In this document: piece after piece, positions 52,172 through 61,470 of the stretch
Numbering within the stretch: position 1 is the first letter of the stretch
How the letters are laid out: every line of letters starts with the position of its first letter
Origin: BOG-932 sp965276835
GTDB taxonomy: Bacteria > Pseudomonadota > Alphaproteobacteria > BOG-932 > Roseiterribacteraceae
DNA: 64,000 nt
NCBI GenBank assembly: GCA_965276835.1
Contig: OZ255631.1
Span: forward strand, 5,084,001 to 5,148,000
Reading direction: 5' to 3'
Made by a program: the position numbers and the translations under genes
The notes under the pieces: model-generated
Told to the model about the DNA's origin: nothing
Databases searched by the model: none
Seen by the model: only the letters and a program-made list of their open reading frames with translations

Positions 52172-52434
52172 AGCGGCTGACCCAGTTTCGTGGGCAGAGG
52201 AAACGGCGCGAGAAAACACATGCGGCAGGTTATCCGGCCAGCTTGATCGCGCGCGCCGACGGGACAACATCACATCTATTACGACGATATACTAGATAAA
52301 ACTCTGCAAATATAGCTAAGGTATTTTATATGTTGGTATTTTAAAATAAAAACCGGCTCAGAGTTCCACGAGGTCACTATTTCAAATATATTTTTTGCTA
52401 TATTACGCAGTGACCTTCACAACGCTGGGTTTCC

Positions 52435-52626
52435 ATGGGAGAGCGGCTTCTCGCATACGGCCTTTTTATCGCACTGGTGTCCGCCGCATTTTGTTTCACA
52501 AGATTAAGCGAACTAAATTTGTCGCAGCAGCTCCATGATGCTGTCATTGTTTTCATGGTCTTCGGCGCACTTTTGGCGCTTTGCGGCGGGTGGCTTATGC
52601 TGAAGTTTCATCGCGACGAGCAGTGA
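52435..52626 (+). CDS. Small membrane protein (63 aa)
   Basis: A 63-residue protein with two hydrophobic helices, residues 6-22 (AYGLFIALVSAAFCF) and 37-57 (AVIVFMVFGALLALCGGWL). It starts MGERLL at 52435 and ends in a basic tail (KFHRDEQ). The first upstream 250 bases are AT-rich and hold no gene. No family is recognised. Confidence 0.45.
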   Translation: MGERLLAYGLFIALVSAAFCFTRLSELNLSQQLHDAVIVFMVFGALLALCGGWLMLKFHRDEQ

Positions 52627-52810
52627 ACAGTTCGTTGGACCGGTCTTCGGTTGCGTGCCGATTTTTCCTAGCCGCGCGGTAACCGCAGCGAACTCAACGA
52701 TCGACTACGCAATAGCAGATTACCGCCGCAGCTCATATTTGCGGCAGGTGCTGTCAGTCCAACTGCAACTTGTCTCCGGGTTGGCGGAGCGAGGGCAGGG
52801 GGCCTGAGCG

Positions 52811-53509
52811 TTAGGCGATGAGAGACTTCCATTCGACCATCGCGGCTGAGCGGTTTCCCTTGAATGTTTGTCGGTCTGCGAGGTGTCGTTCCCGGTTGAA
52901 GTGATTATGCACGGTGCCGTGAACTGAGGCGAATTTCTGGAGTGTCTTCATCCTCCGAAATCTGAGCATGGCTCGCTTTCGTCGGCGGAACGGCTGGTGG
53001 GAGTTCTCAGCCCTGTTATTGATCCATCGCCCGACCTCCTGTTTGTCGGCATTGCCGATCTCGGTCATGGCCACTGTGTAGGAGCGCAGGCCATCGGTTG
53101 CGACAGCTTCGGGCTTGCCATGGCGCCTCATCGCTGCCTTGATGAATTTGAGGGCTGCGGCTTTGTCACGGGTCTTGCTGGCAAAAGATTCCAGCACTTC
53201 ACCTTCATGATCGACCGCGCGCCCGAGGTAGTGCAGCTCCCCGTTGATCTTCACGTAGACCTCATCGAGGTGCCAACGCCAGTGGGTGTGCGCCTGCATC
53301 CGGTCGACGCGTTTGCGTCGGATCTCGGCGGCGAACATTGGGCCGAACCGGTTCCACCAAAGGCGCACGGTCTCGTAACAAATGTCGACTCCGCGTTCAA
53401 CCGCCAGATCTTCAACGTTCCGCAGCGACAGCGGGTATTTGACGTATATCATTACCACGACGCGGATCACCTCGGGCGAGCTGTCGAAATAGCGAAACGG
53501 GTTTTTCAT
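52811..53509 (-). CDS. IS6-family transposase
   Basis: A 232-residue DDE transposase starting MKNPFRYFDSSPEVIRVVVM. Catalytic residues by pattern: Asp in WHLDEVYVKI, Asp in VATDGLRSY and Glu in NNRAENSHQP. The IS6/IS26 style (LSLRNVEDLAVERGV, QPFRRRKRAMLRF) is clear. Short length and a single gene fit the family. I could not identify the terminal repeats, so the element ends are open. It is just upstream of the TonB receptor promoter. Confidence 0.85.
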   Translation of the reverse strand: MKNPFRYFDSSPEVIRVVVMIYVKYPLSLRNVEDLAVERGVDICYETVRLWWNRFGPMFAAEIRRKRVDRMQAHTHWRWHLDEVYVKINGELHYLGRAVDHEGEVLESFASKTRDKAAALKFIKAAMRRHGKPEAVATDGLRSYTVAMTEIGNADKQEVGRWINNRAENSHQPFRRRKRAMLRFRRMKTLQKFASVHGTVHNHFNRERHLADRQTFKGNRSAAMVEWKSLIA

Positions 53510-53610
53510 CCCGGAGTTTAACCGGTCAGCTGATGGTCCGCAATTTTGGGATGAAAGACCCACACGTGTGCATTGTCATTCGTGGCGCCTCTATTTCTCC
53601 ACTTCGCGAA

Positions 53611-53630
53611 ACATGAATCACAATTCATGT
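53611..53630. promoter_or_regulatory. Inverted repeat upstream of the TonB receptor
   Basis: ACATGAAT-CACA-ATTCATGT has 8-bp perfect arms. It lies 130 bases before the receptor start, just ahead of a possible -35 (TTGACG at 53638). A dimeric regulator could bind here, but no candidate gene is next to it. Confidence 0.5.
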
Positions 53631-53759
53631 TTATCGCTTGACGTCAGTAAAATTTTTGCCTCAAGCTTCACTCAACAGGCATACGGGAAATCCCGAATCT
53701 TGCCGAAATATAAGTAAAGCCCGGCCGCAACACGCGGTTGGATATGGAAGGGAGGAAGC

Positions 53760-56642
53760 ATGTCAATCCGGTTTACGCTCGCCTTGTGCGCCACCACCGC
53801 GGCCATCTCTCTGGTAAGCAACCAGCCAGTCAAAGCGCAATCCGATCAGCCAACCGCGAAAGCGGAGACAGGCGGCATCGAAGAAGTAGTCGTTACGGCC
53901 CGCCGGCGCGAAGAAAAGGCCCAGGACGTGCCGATCACGCTGCTGACTTTCGCCCCTGAGACCCTGCAGAAACAGGACATTCGCGACTCGCTGAGGCTGA
54001 CGGACTCCATTCCGGGGTTTAACGGCGCCACAGGCGGTTCTCTTGGTCTCACCTATACATTTCTGCGTGGCGCTCCAGGCGTCGTCTTTTACTGGGACGA
54101 TGTGCCGGTAAACGTCACCAACCAAGCTCAGGGCTTTTACTTCGACCTTGCTAACATCCAGGTACTTTACGGGCCGCAAGGCACTCTATTCGGGCTCAGC
54201 AACGACGCGGGCGCGCTCCTGTTCGAGCCACAGCATCCGAAAAACGACTTCGAAGGCTATGGCCAAGTCACGTTAGGTAACTATGGCCGGCAGACGATCG
54301 AGGGTGTTGTCAACGTTCCAGTGATCGAGGACAAGTTGTTGATCCGCATCGGCGGGCAATATCAGAAGCAGGACGGATATCAGCATGTGATTCAGCAGAA
54401 CATCGACCTGCTGAATCAAAACTATTGGACTTTCCGCGGCGCCGCGACCTTTACGCCGTCAGACGATTTTACGAACGAGGTCATGCTGAACTATTTCGAC
54501 ACCCAGTATCTCCCGGGCTCGTTCACGTTCAATCATGCAAATCCGGGCCCTGCGCAGGCCTTCGGTATTCCGCTGCAATCGATTTTGAATTTCGCGCAGG
54601 AGGGATTCATCGGCCCCTATGCGGCGGCGCAGCTAAAGGGCGTGAACGTCAACTTGGCGCAACTTGCGGCGCAACAAAGGGCGCTTGGCCCTTACCAAAT
54701 TCAGTCATTGTCTTTGGTTCCTACGGCTGTGTTGAAGCAGCTGAACATCGTCGATACTGCGTCATGGGATATCAACGATAACCTCACCCTGAAGAACATC
54801 GCCGGCTATTCGGAAATCTATAATTACAGTAAATCCGATATCGGTGGCTTGGCCTTGGGTCTTTTGCAGGGCATCATTCCAGACGTGACCCATACAGGGC
54901 AGATATCCGACACGCCGTCTGGCCCAACAGTTCAGTATAACGAAGAGATTCAGCTGATCGGCAGTTTCTTCGACGGCAAGCTGAAGACGCAGAGCGGCTT
55001 TTTTAACCAGTGGGGCGGCGCCACGACCGGCGCCGGCGGCGGACTCGCGTCCAACACCCGCTCGCCTTACGGCATCACCTATACTGATGATTTCGGCGGC
55101 GTATCGATCACGGGCGCCACGACAACGCAGGCCTCCAGGACAGACGCCGTCTATACGCAAGGAACATACGACGCCAGTGACCTCGTCGAAGGGGTGAGCT
55201 TCACCGGCGGTTTCCGCTATACCTGGGATAAATTCTATTATTCCGGTGGCAATTACTGCGTGAGCGGCGACGTTCCCGCGGGTAGCGCGACTGGTGTCCC
55301 CGGAAGACCCTGTGTCACTGGCGCCCATCCCGGCGGGACGTTAACGGGAACGTTGTCGCAGGGCGCGCGTTTCCGGTCGCCGAGCTACACGTTGCAGCTG
55401 AACTATCAGTGGCGCCCGGAGACGATGTTCTACATCAACAACAGTCTTGGTTATAAGACGGGCGGCTTCAACGGCCAAAACTTCGTGGGTCCATTCTCGA
55501 TCTTCAAGCCCGAGCATTTGAACAACTACGAAGGCGGTGTGAAGACCGACTTCGATTTGGGTGCGATCGGGTTGGAAAACGTCAAGACGCGATTGGATAC
55601 CAGTCTGTTCTACGGCGTCTACAGAGGCATCGAAATTCAAACGACAGGCGCCTATCTTGAGGTAGGCCACGCGACTCCTTCGCTCGGGACGCCCTATCTC
55701 GATGTTGGCGATGGCGATATTTATGGTTGGGATATTCAGTGGACACTAATGCCCACGCCTGATCTCGTCATCACTGCCAATGCCGAGTACAACAAGGGAA
55801 AGTATAAGAACTTCCAAGGTCCCAATGCCTCCGGCACCGGTCAGGAGTCGGTGCCGGGCGTCAACTTCGAGATTTTGCCGCAATACAAGTTCAACGGCAC
55901 CATGACCTATCATCTGTCGTTCATAGATCCCTCGTTTGGGGACGTCAGTTGGACGGGGGCCTATTCCTGGGTGCAGCACTCTCTCAACAGCGATGTTGCC
56001 AACGAAACGCCTGAGGATATTTTGCCAGGCCATCACAATATCGACATGAGCCTGGACTGGAAGGATATCTTGAGCCACGAGGGACTGAGCGCCCGAGTCT
56101 TTGTGACCAACCTGATGAACAACTCCGTCGTGAACGGCTGCCTATGCGCCTATCGGGCTATCGGCGAAATTGGCTTCCAGCCGGCTCAGCCGCAAATGTG
56201 GGGTGTGACGTTGCGTTACGAATTCAACGAGCAAAGCGCACCGCCAGCGGCTTCCGCCTACGTTCCGCCGCCCGCAGTTGCGCCGGCACCCGCGGCGCCG
56301 AAGAGCTATCTGGTGTTCTTCGACTTCAACAAGTCGGATCTGACGCCTCAGGCAACTGAGATTGTCGATATGGCGGCGAAGAATGCTAGCCCGGCTCACG
56401 TAACGCAGCTGTCGGTCACCGGTCACACTGATACGGTTGGCTCCGACGCCTACAACATGCGCCTCAGCCGCCGCCGTGCGGAGTCGGTCGCGGCGCAACT
56501 CGAAAAGGATGGTATCCCATCGTCTGAGATCGAGATCGTAGCCAAAGGGAAGCGCGACCTGCTGGTCCCGACCGGTGATGGGGTCCGCGAGCCCCAGAAC
56601 CGGCGCGTTCAGATTGTCTATTCGGGTAGCGTGACTTCGTAA
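53760..56642 (+). CDS. TonB-dependent receptor fused to a C-terminal OmpA domain
   Basis: A 960-residue outer-membrane protein. A signal peptide (about residues 1-27, ending VKAQ) is followed by the plug domain: IEEVVVTARRREEKAQDVPI, then SLRLTDSIPGF and NIQVLYGPQGTLFG. The 22-strand barrel runs to about residue 822, ending in WGVTLRYEF as usual. It then continues, instead of stopping, with a Pro/Ala linker (VPPPAVAPAPAAP) and an OmpA-like peptidoglycan-binding domain, about 849-957: FFDFNKSDLTP, VTGHTDTVGS, LSRRRAESV and NRRVQI. A GGGAGG site precedes ATG 53760. The gene is intact. Confidence 0.9.
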   Translation: MSIRFTLALCATTAAISLVSNQPVKAQSDQPTAKAETGGIEEVVVTARRREEKAQDVPITLLTFAPETLQKQDIRDSLRLTDSIPGFNGATGGSLGLTYTFLRGAPGVVFYWDDVPVNVTNQAQGFYFDLANIQVLYGPQGTLFGLSNDAGALLFEPQHPKNDFEGYGQVTLGNYGRQTIEGVVNVPVIEDKLLIRIGGQYQKQDGYQHVIQQNIDLLNQNYWTFRGAATFTPSDDFTNEVMLNYFDTQYLPGSFTFNHANPGPAQAFGIPLQSILNFAQEGFIGPYAAAQLKGVNVNLAQLAAQQRALGPYQIQSLSLVPTAVLKQLNIVDTASWDINDNLTLKNIAGYSEIYNYSKSDIGGLALGLLQGIIPDVTHTGQISDTPSGPTVQYNEEIQLIGSFFDGKLKTQSGFFNQWGGATTGAGGGLASNTRSPYGITYTDDFGGVSITGATTTQASRTDAVYTQGTYDASDLVEGVSFTGGFRYTWDKFYYSGGNYCVSGDVPAGSATGVPGRPCVTGAHPGGTLTGTLSQGARFRSPSYTLQLNYQWRPETMFYINNSLGYKTGGFNGQNFVGPFSIFKPEHLNNYEGGVKTDFDLGAIGLENVKTRLDTSLFYGVYRGIEIQTTGAYLEVGHATPSLGTPYLDVGDGDIYGWDIQWTLMPTPDLVITANAEYNKGKYKNFQGPNASGTGQESVPGVNFEILPQYKFNGTMTYHLSFIDPSFGDVSWTGAYSWVQHSLNSDVANETPEDILPGHHNIDMSLDWKDILSHEGLSARVFVTNLMNNSVVNGCLCAYRAIGEIGFQPAQPQMWGVTLRYEFNEQSAPPAASAYVPPPAVAPAPAAPKSYLVFFDFNKSDLTPQATEIVDMAAKNASPAHVTQLSVTGHTDTVGSDAYNMRLSRRRAESVAAQLEKDGIPSSEIEIVAKGKRDLLVPTGDGVREPQNRRVQIVYSGSVTS

Positions 56643-56663
56643 GCCACTCGGCAGAGTGCAAAC

Positions 56664-56692
56664 AGGACGGCGCTCCTTCGGAGCGCCGTCCT
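56664..56692 (+). terminator. Terminator after the receptor gene
   Basis: AGGACGGCGCTCC and GGAGCGCCGTCCT form a perfect 13-bp stem around TTC, 21 bases past the receptor stop. There is no T-run, so it may need Rho or act as a stabilising hairpin. Confidence 0.7.
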
Positions 56693-56820
56693 GGCGTGCC
56701 GGCCAAGCTCGCGCAGAACATCTCACTGCAAGCGCCTAATCTGAACTGTTCAGCCGGCCCGAAAATCTTATAATCTACCCGCGCAGTAGATTGGGAACGC
56801 ATCAAAAGCGGGAACGATGG

Positions 56821-57330
56821 GTGGCAAAAGCAGCAGAACCAGACAGCGCTCAGGCATATTCTGCCCGCCAGTTTTTCGCCCGCTTTTCGTCCAATGAAGC
56901 CTGCCTAAAGCATATCATGGATGTTCGGCACGGATTGCGACGGACCTGTGAACGTTGCAACGCAATGAATACAACATTCCATAAGCTCGCGAGCCGCCCG
57001 GCCTATTCTTGCGCGTCGTGCGGCGCTCACGTCCACCCGTGCGCTGGTACAATTTTTCAGGACACGCGCACGCCGCTGCAAGTTTGGTTCTATGCAATTT
57101 TTCTATCCGTTTCGAACCCTGACGGAGTCAGCGATAGGGAGCTGCGACGTATCCTCGGCGTTACGTATAGAACAGCCCAGCGGATTAGAATGCAGATTGG
57201 ACAGCTGATTGACGCAACCGATATCGTTCAGATGCAACAACGGCCCGAGGGACTTCGGAACACGATTATCGGGCTCGCGCTGTCGTCAATAGAGACGCAT
57301 TTCAATCCTTCCAGCGGCTCTGAAAGCTAG
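56821..57330 (+). CDS. IS1595-type zinc-ribbon domain protein
   Basis: A 169-residue protein. A first zinc-ribbon-like part (RQFFARFSSNEACLKHIMD, then RTCERCNAMN and YSCASCGAHVHP) has CxxC pairs, and a helix-turn-helix (VSDRELRRILGVTYRTAQRI) follows. This is the N-terminal domain of IS1595-family transposases without the catalytic ISXO2 domain, so it is a derelict or domesticated form. The start may be GTG 56821 or TTG 56791. The tail after about residue 140 is not conserved. Confidence 0.72.
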   Translation: MAKAAEPDSAQAYSARQFFARFSSNEACLKHIMDVRHGLRRTCERCNAMNTTFHKLASRPAYSCASCGAHVHPCAGTIFQDTRTPLQVWFYAIFLSVSNPDGVSDRELRRILGVTYRTAQRIRMQIGQLIDATDIVQMQQRPEGLRNTIIGLALSSIETHFNPSSGSES

Positions 57331-57371
57331 GAGCCGAAGTCCTTTGGGAAAATTAGGGTTAATTGGGAGAA

Positions 57372-57569
57372 TCACTTTCCGTTCGAACCTTCGCGCGCCT
57401 TGGGAGGGGGTGTCTCATTCGGGGATCGCGGCAGTTGAAGCGCCGTCTGGATCAACCGCTCAAACTGGCGCTGATTAGCATGGCGGCCTGCACACTCTTC
57501 CTGCGCGATAAAATCGTGCAAACGACCGATTCGAATGGCCTCAATGAGAGTGAGTGTCATCGTATGCAT
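57372..57569 (-). CDS. Small hypothetical protein (65 aa)
   Basis: A 65-residue frame starting MHTMTLTLIEAIRIGRLHD, with AGRHANQRQFERLIQTALQ and a Pro-rich basic end. It resembles small sphingomonad proteins of unknown role. It is 41 bases downstream of a similar small frame in the same direction, so both may form a unit. Confidence 0.35.
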   Translation of the reverse strand: MHTMTLTLIEAIRIGRLHDFIAQEECAGRHANQRQFERLIQTALQLPRSPNETPPPKAREGSNGK

Positions 57570-57610
57570 GATGGCGACTCGCTCCGCCTGAATAAGGGGG
57601 AACCGGCATA

Positions 57611-57820
57611 TTATGTCTTCCGCACGTGTGAGTGCCGATTATGGGTGATCGGATGTTTGTTGCGCGTCACCTGTGGCGGCGGCTTATGATGCTCAGCTAA
57701 CAGCTTCAACATAGCGGCGAGCGGCAAGAGATCTGCGCGCCGGTCGTTATCGTCCGTTCGACGTGCCTTCAGTTCAGCTGTCCTGGCTCTGCTCAATAGC
57801 AGTTTTGGCGATCTAGCCAT
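57611..57820 (-). CDS. Small basic hypothetical protein (69 aa)
   Basis: A 69-residue frame starting MARSPKLLLSRARTAELKAR. It is strongly basic, with RRADLLPLAAMLKLLAEHH in the middle. An alternative ATG lies seven codons upstream at 57841. No family is recognised. Confidence 0.35.
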   Translation of the reverse strand: MARSPKLLLSRARTAELKARRTDDNDRRADLLPLAAMLKLLAEHHKPPPQVTRNKHPITHNRHSHVRKT

Positions 57821-57841
57821 CACGCGCCTCGTCCGCTCCAA

Positions 57842-58232
57842 TGCCTAACTGAACCATTCCGCACCCGATCTGCTCGGAACTGTAGTCTACAACTCAGTCC
57901 GTCGCAGCCGGAACTCGTCGAAGTTTGACGCGTGGCCTCTCGGCGCGACGAATTTAAAATCGAAACTATACAAGGCTGTTAGCGAAAGCTTAGTCGATCC
58001 GACAGGCAGCTGCGCGGCTTTCCGATCCCCCGCTGTCGGCCCGGTGTTTTGCTATGGCGGACCGGTGGGAAGCGAAGCCGCAAGAGATGGCGTCACGACA
58101 GGCCAGCATCCTGGAAGAGCGGGAGGATCAATCTATCCGGTCATCATTGACTGTCAATGCGCCGAAATACGGGCAACAAAATTCCACATGAGGCTGTTGA
58201 GTTACCAGTTAGTAGGCACCCAGGGAGGAACT
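57842..58232. other. Intergenic region before the PRC-barrel gene
   Basis: Nearly 400 bases without a supported gene. It must carry the promoter for the PRC-barrel gene. The plus-strand frame opening at 58044 is in phase with it, but has no coding character before the GTG start. Confidence 0.3.
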
Positions 58233-58643
58233 GTGAATCGAAAATTTATTGGCGCCGTGTCCAGTGTTGCCTTGATCGTCGGGCTGGCGGCTCCGAGCTT
58301 TGCTGCGGATCTTACAGCGCAAACTATCCGCCGCGTGGATGTAACCACTCTTGCTGACGGATACCGCTCGTCGAAGCTGATTGGCTCAGGCGTGACCAAT
58401 GATGCGCAGGAAACGATCGGAAAGGTCGATGATCTACTCGTCGGTCGCGGCGACAAGGTTCTCTACGTGGTAATTTCGGTCGGCGGTTTTCTTGGCGTTG
58501 GCAGCAAACTGGTCGCTGTCCCGTACAGTTCGCTGTCGATTGGCAAATCGAGCATGGTCTTGCCCGGCGGTACGAAGGAGCAGCTGAAGGCATTGCCGGA
58601 ATTCAAATACGCTTCCAGCCGAAGTTTGAATGGTCAAGGTTGA
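58233..58643 (+). CDS. Secreted PRC-barrel domain protein
   Basis: A 136-residue protein. GTG 58233 follows a GGGAGGAA site, which fixes the start. A signal peptide (NRKFIGAVSSVALIVGLAAPSFAAD) with Ala-x-Ala cleavage near residue 23 is followed by a PRC barrel: SSKLIGSGVTNDAQETIGKV, DDLLVGRGDKVLYVVISVGG. Secreted PRC-barrel proteins of unknown role are common in alphaproteobacteria. It is convergent with the porin gene. Confidence 0.8.
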   Translation: MNRKFIGAVSSVALIVGLAAPSFAADLTAQTIRRVDVTTLADGYRSSKLIGSGVTNDAQETIGKVDDLLVGRGDKVLYVVISVGGFLGVGSKLVAVPYSSLSIGKSSMVLPGGTKEQLKALPEFKYASSRSLNGQG

Positions 58644-58711
58644 CTTATCTGAAACGGCGTCGACCTGGACTTCAGCCTGTTCGGCAGACCCGTCTGGCAG
58701 GCGATCCATCA

Positions 58712-60118
58712 TCAAATTTGAACGTGAAATTTGATCCCGAAGACGGAAACCGGACCACGATCCTGATTGTACCCAGGATTCACGATCCACTGATAATCCA
58801 GCGTGATCTTGAGCGGATCCCAGACCGAGGCGGAATAATAGGTTTCCAGTACGTGCTCACGGCCATAGTTCAGCTTGCCGTCACCGACGATGAAGCCGTA
58901 GCCGCCCGCGGCGAGGTAATCTCGATGTTCGGCAGATAGAGCGTTGACCGCAATCGCCAGCGCTACGGCGTCGTCGGCCCTGCCCCAACTTGTTCCTTTG
59001 AGACTGGCACCCACTGCCAGGCTTCGATCGATCTCCGTAAACGCGTAAGATTCGGTGTGGCCGTCGTTCCAGCTCAGCCGAGCAAATAGACCCAGGTCGT
59101 CTGAAACCGCCTGTTGCTGATTTATAGCAAAGCCGTATTTCGTGCGCGCCGCTCGCGTGTCGGCAATGACCGGATTGACCGGCTCTTCGCGCAGCGTAAG
59201 GGCGTAGTCGCCCGCCTCAGAACGGTTGGAGAACCCGAGCAGGCGCAGCTTTCCCTTCTCGCCCCAGATTTCGTCGCGCAGTTCCAATTCAACCGCGGCG
59301 CCATGGTAATGAACGAAGTTGGCAGCCAGCGGCTTTTCGTTGGGAATTTTCGGCTCCAGCATCCAACCGGCGCGCAATGCCCAGTCGGGCTGGTTGAAGT
59401 CCAATACCAACCCATAGGTGTATCCCCGGGCGTCGGCCGGATAATCCCAGGCTGCTGATTCCCACACGCTCCAATTCAGGAAGTCGTTACGTGGGTCATG
59501 AGCATAGTCGTTGTCATCGAAAATGTCCCCCGGTGCAAATTTGCCCAATGTGACCGTCAGCCGCGAAACATCGACGGTTTCTTCAAGTTGATTCTGGTCG
59601 GACGGCAGCTTTTCAGCATCGCCACCGAACCCGATCGTATCGCGAAAGAAATAGCGGGCTGCATAGAATTTCGGAGTGGCGCCCCCAGCGTGCGTTCCCT
59701 CGCCGTTGGGAAATCCCGCGACGCCAACCGTATCGCTGAGCGCCAGCCCTTGCGTCATTTCTGGATCAAAATAAAGCGCCAATCCATCGGCGAGCCGCGC
59801 GCCTGCAAACAGCGTGGCGGTGGCCGTGTCCCGGATTTCAGTTTGGGGGCGCAGGCTGTTTTGCCCGCGATAGGGCGAGTTGAAGGATGGATGCGCCTGA
59901 TAGATCAACGTCGATTGCAGGTGAACTTGATAATCCTCAGGTGAGTCTTGATCGCCCGAATATGAGCCCGTGATCGGCGCGGTGTTAGGCTTATCATCTG
60001 ATGATGCCGTCGGCTGCCCGACGGTCGCGGCGACTTGAGATCGGGCGAAATGCGACGTACATGAGCAGAAGACCAGAACGCATGCAGCGACGAGGTTCCA
60101 ACGGCACCCGGATGGCAC
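58712..60118 (-). CDS. OprB-like carbohydrate porin
   Basis: A 468-residue outer-membrane porin with a Cys-containing signal region (VAACVLVFCSCTSHF). Features: DYQVHLQSTLIYQAHPSF, GARLADGLALYFDPEM, KFYAARYFFRDTIGFGG and the final aromatic strand ending KFHVQI. OprB porins pass sugars, and sphingomonads use a related group for polar aromatic or sugar substrates. Transport substrate unknown. It is 53 bases downstream of the NRAMP-related gene in the same direction. Confidence 0.8.
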   Translation of the reverse strand: MPSGCRWNLVAACVLVFCSCTSHFARSQVAATVGQPTASSDDKPNTAPITGSYSGDQDSPEDYQVHLQSTLIYQAHPSFNSPYRGQNSLRPQTEIRDTATATLFAGARLADGLALYFDPEMTQGLALSDTVGVAGFPNGEGTHAGGATPKFYAARYFFRDTIGFGGDAEKLPSDQNQLEETVDVSRLTVTLGKFAPGDIFDDNDYAHDPRNDFLNWSVWESAAWDYPADARGYTYGLVLDFNQPDWALRAGWMLEPKIPNEKPLAANFVHYHGAAVELELRDEIWGEKGKLRLLGFSNRSEAGDYALTLREEPVNPVIADTRAARTKYGFAINQQQAVSDDLGLFARLSWNDGHTESYAFTEIDRSLAVGASLKGTSWGRADDAVALAIAVNALSAEHRDYLAAGGYGFIVGDGKLNYGREHVLETYYSASVWDPLKITLDYQWIVNPGYNQDRGPVSVFGIKFHVQI

Positions 60119-60171
60119 TCTTCATCTCCCCATGCGGCCTGAGCGTTTGCCTTGCTCGTTAATCAACGGGA

Positions 60172-61470
60172 TCAATTTCCCCACGTCGCAAACATGCCGA
60201 CGGCTGCTGCGGCCATCACGAACGTCGCCAGCCAACCCGTGAATTTGAGTCCGCGCGTCAAGACGAACTTGCCCATGACCTTTGGCTTTGACGCCATACG
60301 CATGATGAGCACCATTACGGGCACGGCGACGACGCCGTTGATGACCGCGCTCCAAAAGAGCGCTTTCACCGGATCGAGTGGGGTGAAATTGAGAGCGGCG
60401 CCGATAATCGTGGCGCCAGCAATTGTGGCATAAAACGCCTTTGCTCGCTTAGGGAGCTTTGCAAGCCCAACCGGCCAGCCAAAGACTTCACCGACAGCAT
60501 AGGCCGCTGACCCGGCAAGCACAGGGAGCGCCAGCATGCCGGTCCCAATAATACCCAGCGCAAAAATCGCAAATGCAAATTTCCCGGCGATCGGCTCCAG
60601 GGCTTTGGCCGCGTCAGAAGACGACTGGATGTCGGTTATCCCATGGGCGTGGAGCGTTGCTGCCGTGCACAGAATGATGAAGAGCGCCACAACATTCGAC
60701 AGGCCCATTCCGATGAACGTATCGAGCTTGATACGCTCCAATTCTCGCGGCGCATCTTTGGGTTTTTGCTTGAGCGGCTTCGATACGGGATTTTCCTGCT
60801 CATCCTCGACCTCAACATTGGCCTGCCAGAAGAACAAATATGGACTAATTGTCGTGCCGAAGATGGCTACAATTACCGTTATGGTCTTGCCGTCCATCGT
60901 GAAGTGAGGAACAAACCCCAGCAATACGTCCCGCCAGGAGACACCGACAAACAGCACAGTCGCGACATAGGCGAAAAGCGAGATCGACAGCCATTTGAGG
61001 ATCGACACATAGCGCGAATAACGCGCGAAGACCTCCAGCAGGATCGAGACGATAGCGAAGCCTAGCACATAGACCAGACTGGGACCGCCGATCAGGAGTT
61101 TGAGCGCGGCACCCATCGCGCCGATATCCGCACCGAGATTAATAGTGTTGGCGATCAGCAGTAATCCGACCATGCCATAGAGCATGGGACGCGAGTAGTG
61201 TTTGCGAAGGTTTCCGGCGATGCCGAGGCCCGTGACCCGACCGATCTGAGCGCTAATTATTTGGATGGCTACCATCAAGGGATAGGTAATCAGCAAGGTC
61301 CAACCCAGCGCATAGCCGAACTGAGCGCCAGCCTGCGAGTAGGTCGCGATCCCGCTGGGATCATCGTCGGAAGCCCCAGTGATCAATCCGGGTCCTAGAA
61401 CTTCCAGCAATTTAGGGCGTTCCGGTTGTTTGACGTCTGTTGCGACTGCGAGCGCTTGGTCAGTTACCAC
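60172..61470 (-). CDS. NRAMP-related divalent metal transporter with altered site motifs
   Basis: A 432-residue inner-membrane protein with about 11 hydrophobic helices, NRAMP superfamily. The canonical TM1 motif DPGN reads DDDPSGIATY near residue 35, and the TM6 Met-Pro-His reads FGTTISPYLFFWQ near 205. These changes remove the metal-coordinating Asn and the soft Met ligand, as in the NRAMP-related magnesium transporters, so Mg2+ or another hard ion is a better guess than Mn2+ or Fe2+. A charged loop (PVSKPLKQKPKDAPRE) follows TM6. Intact. Confidence 0.8.
   Translation of the reverse strand: MVTDQALAVATDVKQPERPKLLEVLGPGLITGASDDDPSGIATYSQAGAQFGYALGWTLLITYPLMVAIQIISAQIGRVTGLGIAGNLRKHYSRPMLYGMVGLLLIANTINLGADIGAMGAALKLLIGGPSLVYVLGFAIVSILLEVFARYSRYVSILKWLSISLFAYVATVLFVGVSWRDVLLGFVPHFTMDGKTITVIVAIFGTTISPYLFFWQANVEVEDEQENPVSKPLKQKPKDAPRELERIKLDTFIGMGLSNVVALFIILCTAATLHAHGITDIQSSSDAAKALEPIAGKFAFAIFALGIIGTGMLALPVLAGSAAYAVGEVFGWPVGLAKLPKRAKAFYATIAGATIIGAALNFTPLDPVKALFWSAVINGVVAVPVMVLIMRMASKPKVMGKFVLTRGLKFTGWLATFVMAAAAVGMFATWGN

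Noticed and set aside
52640..53570. Terminal inverted repeats of the IS6 element
   Set aside because: I could not match the ends by eye, so no element boundary is claimed.
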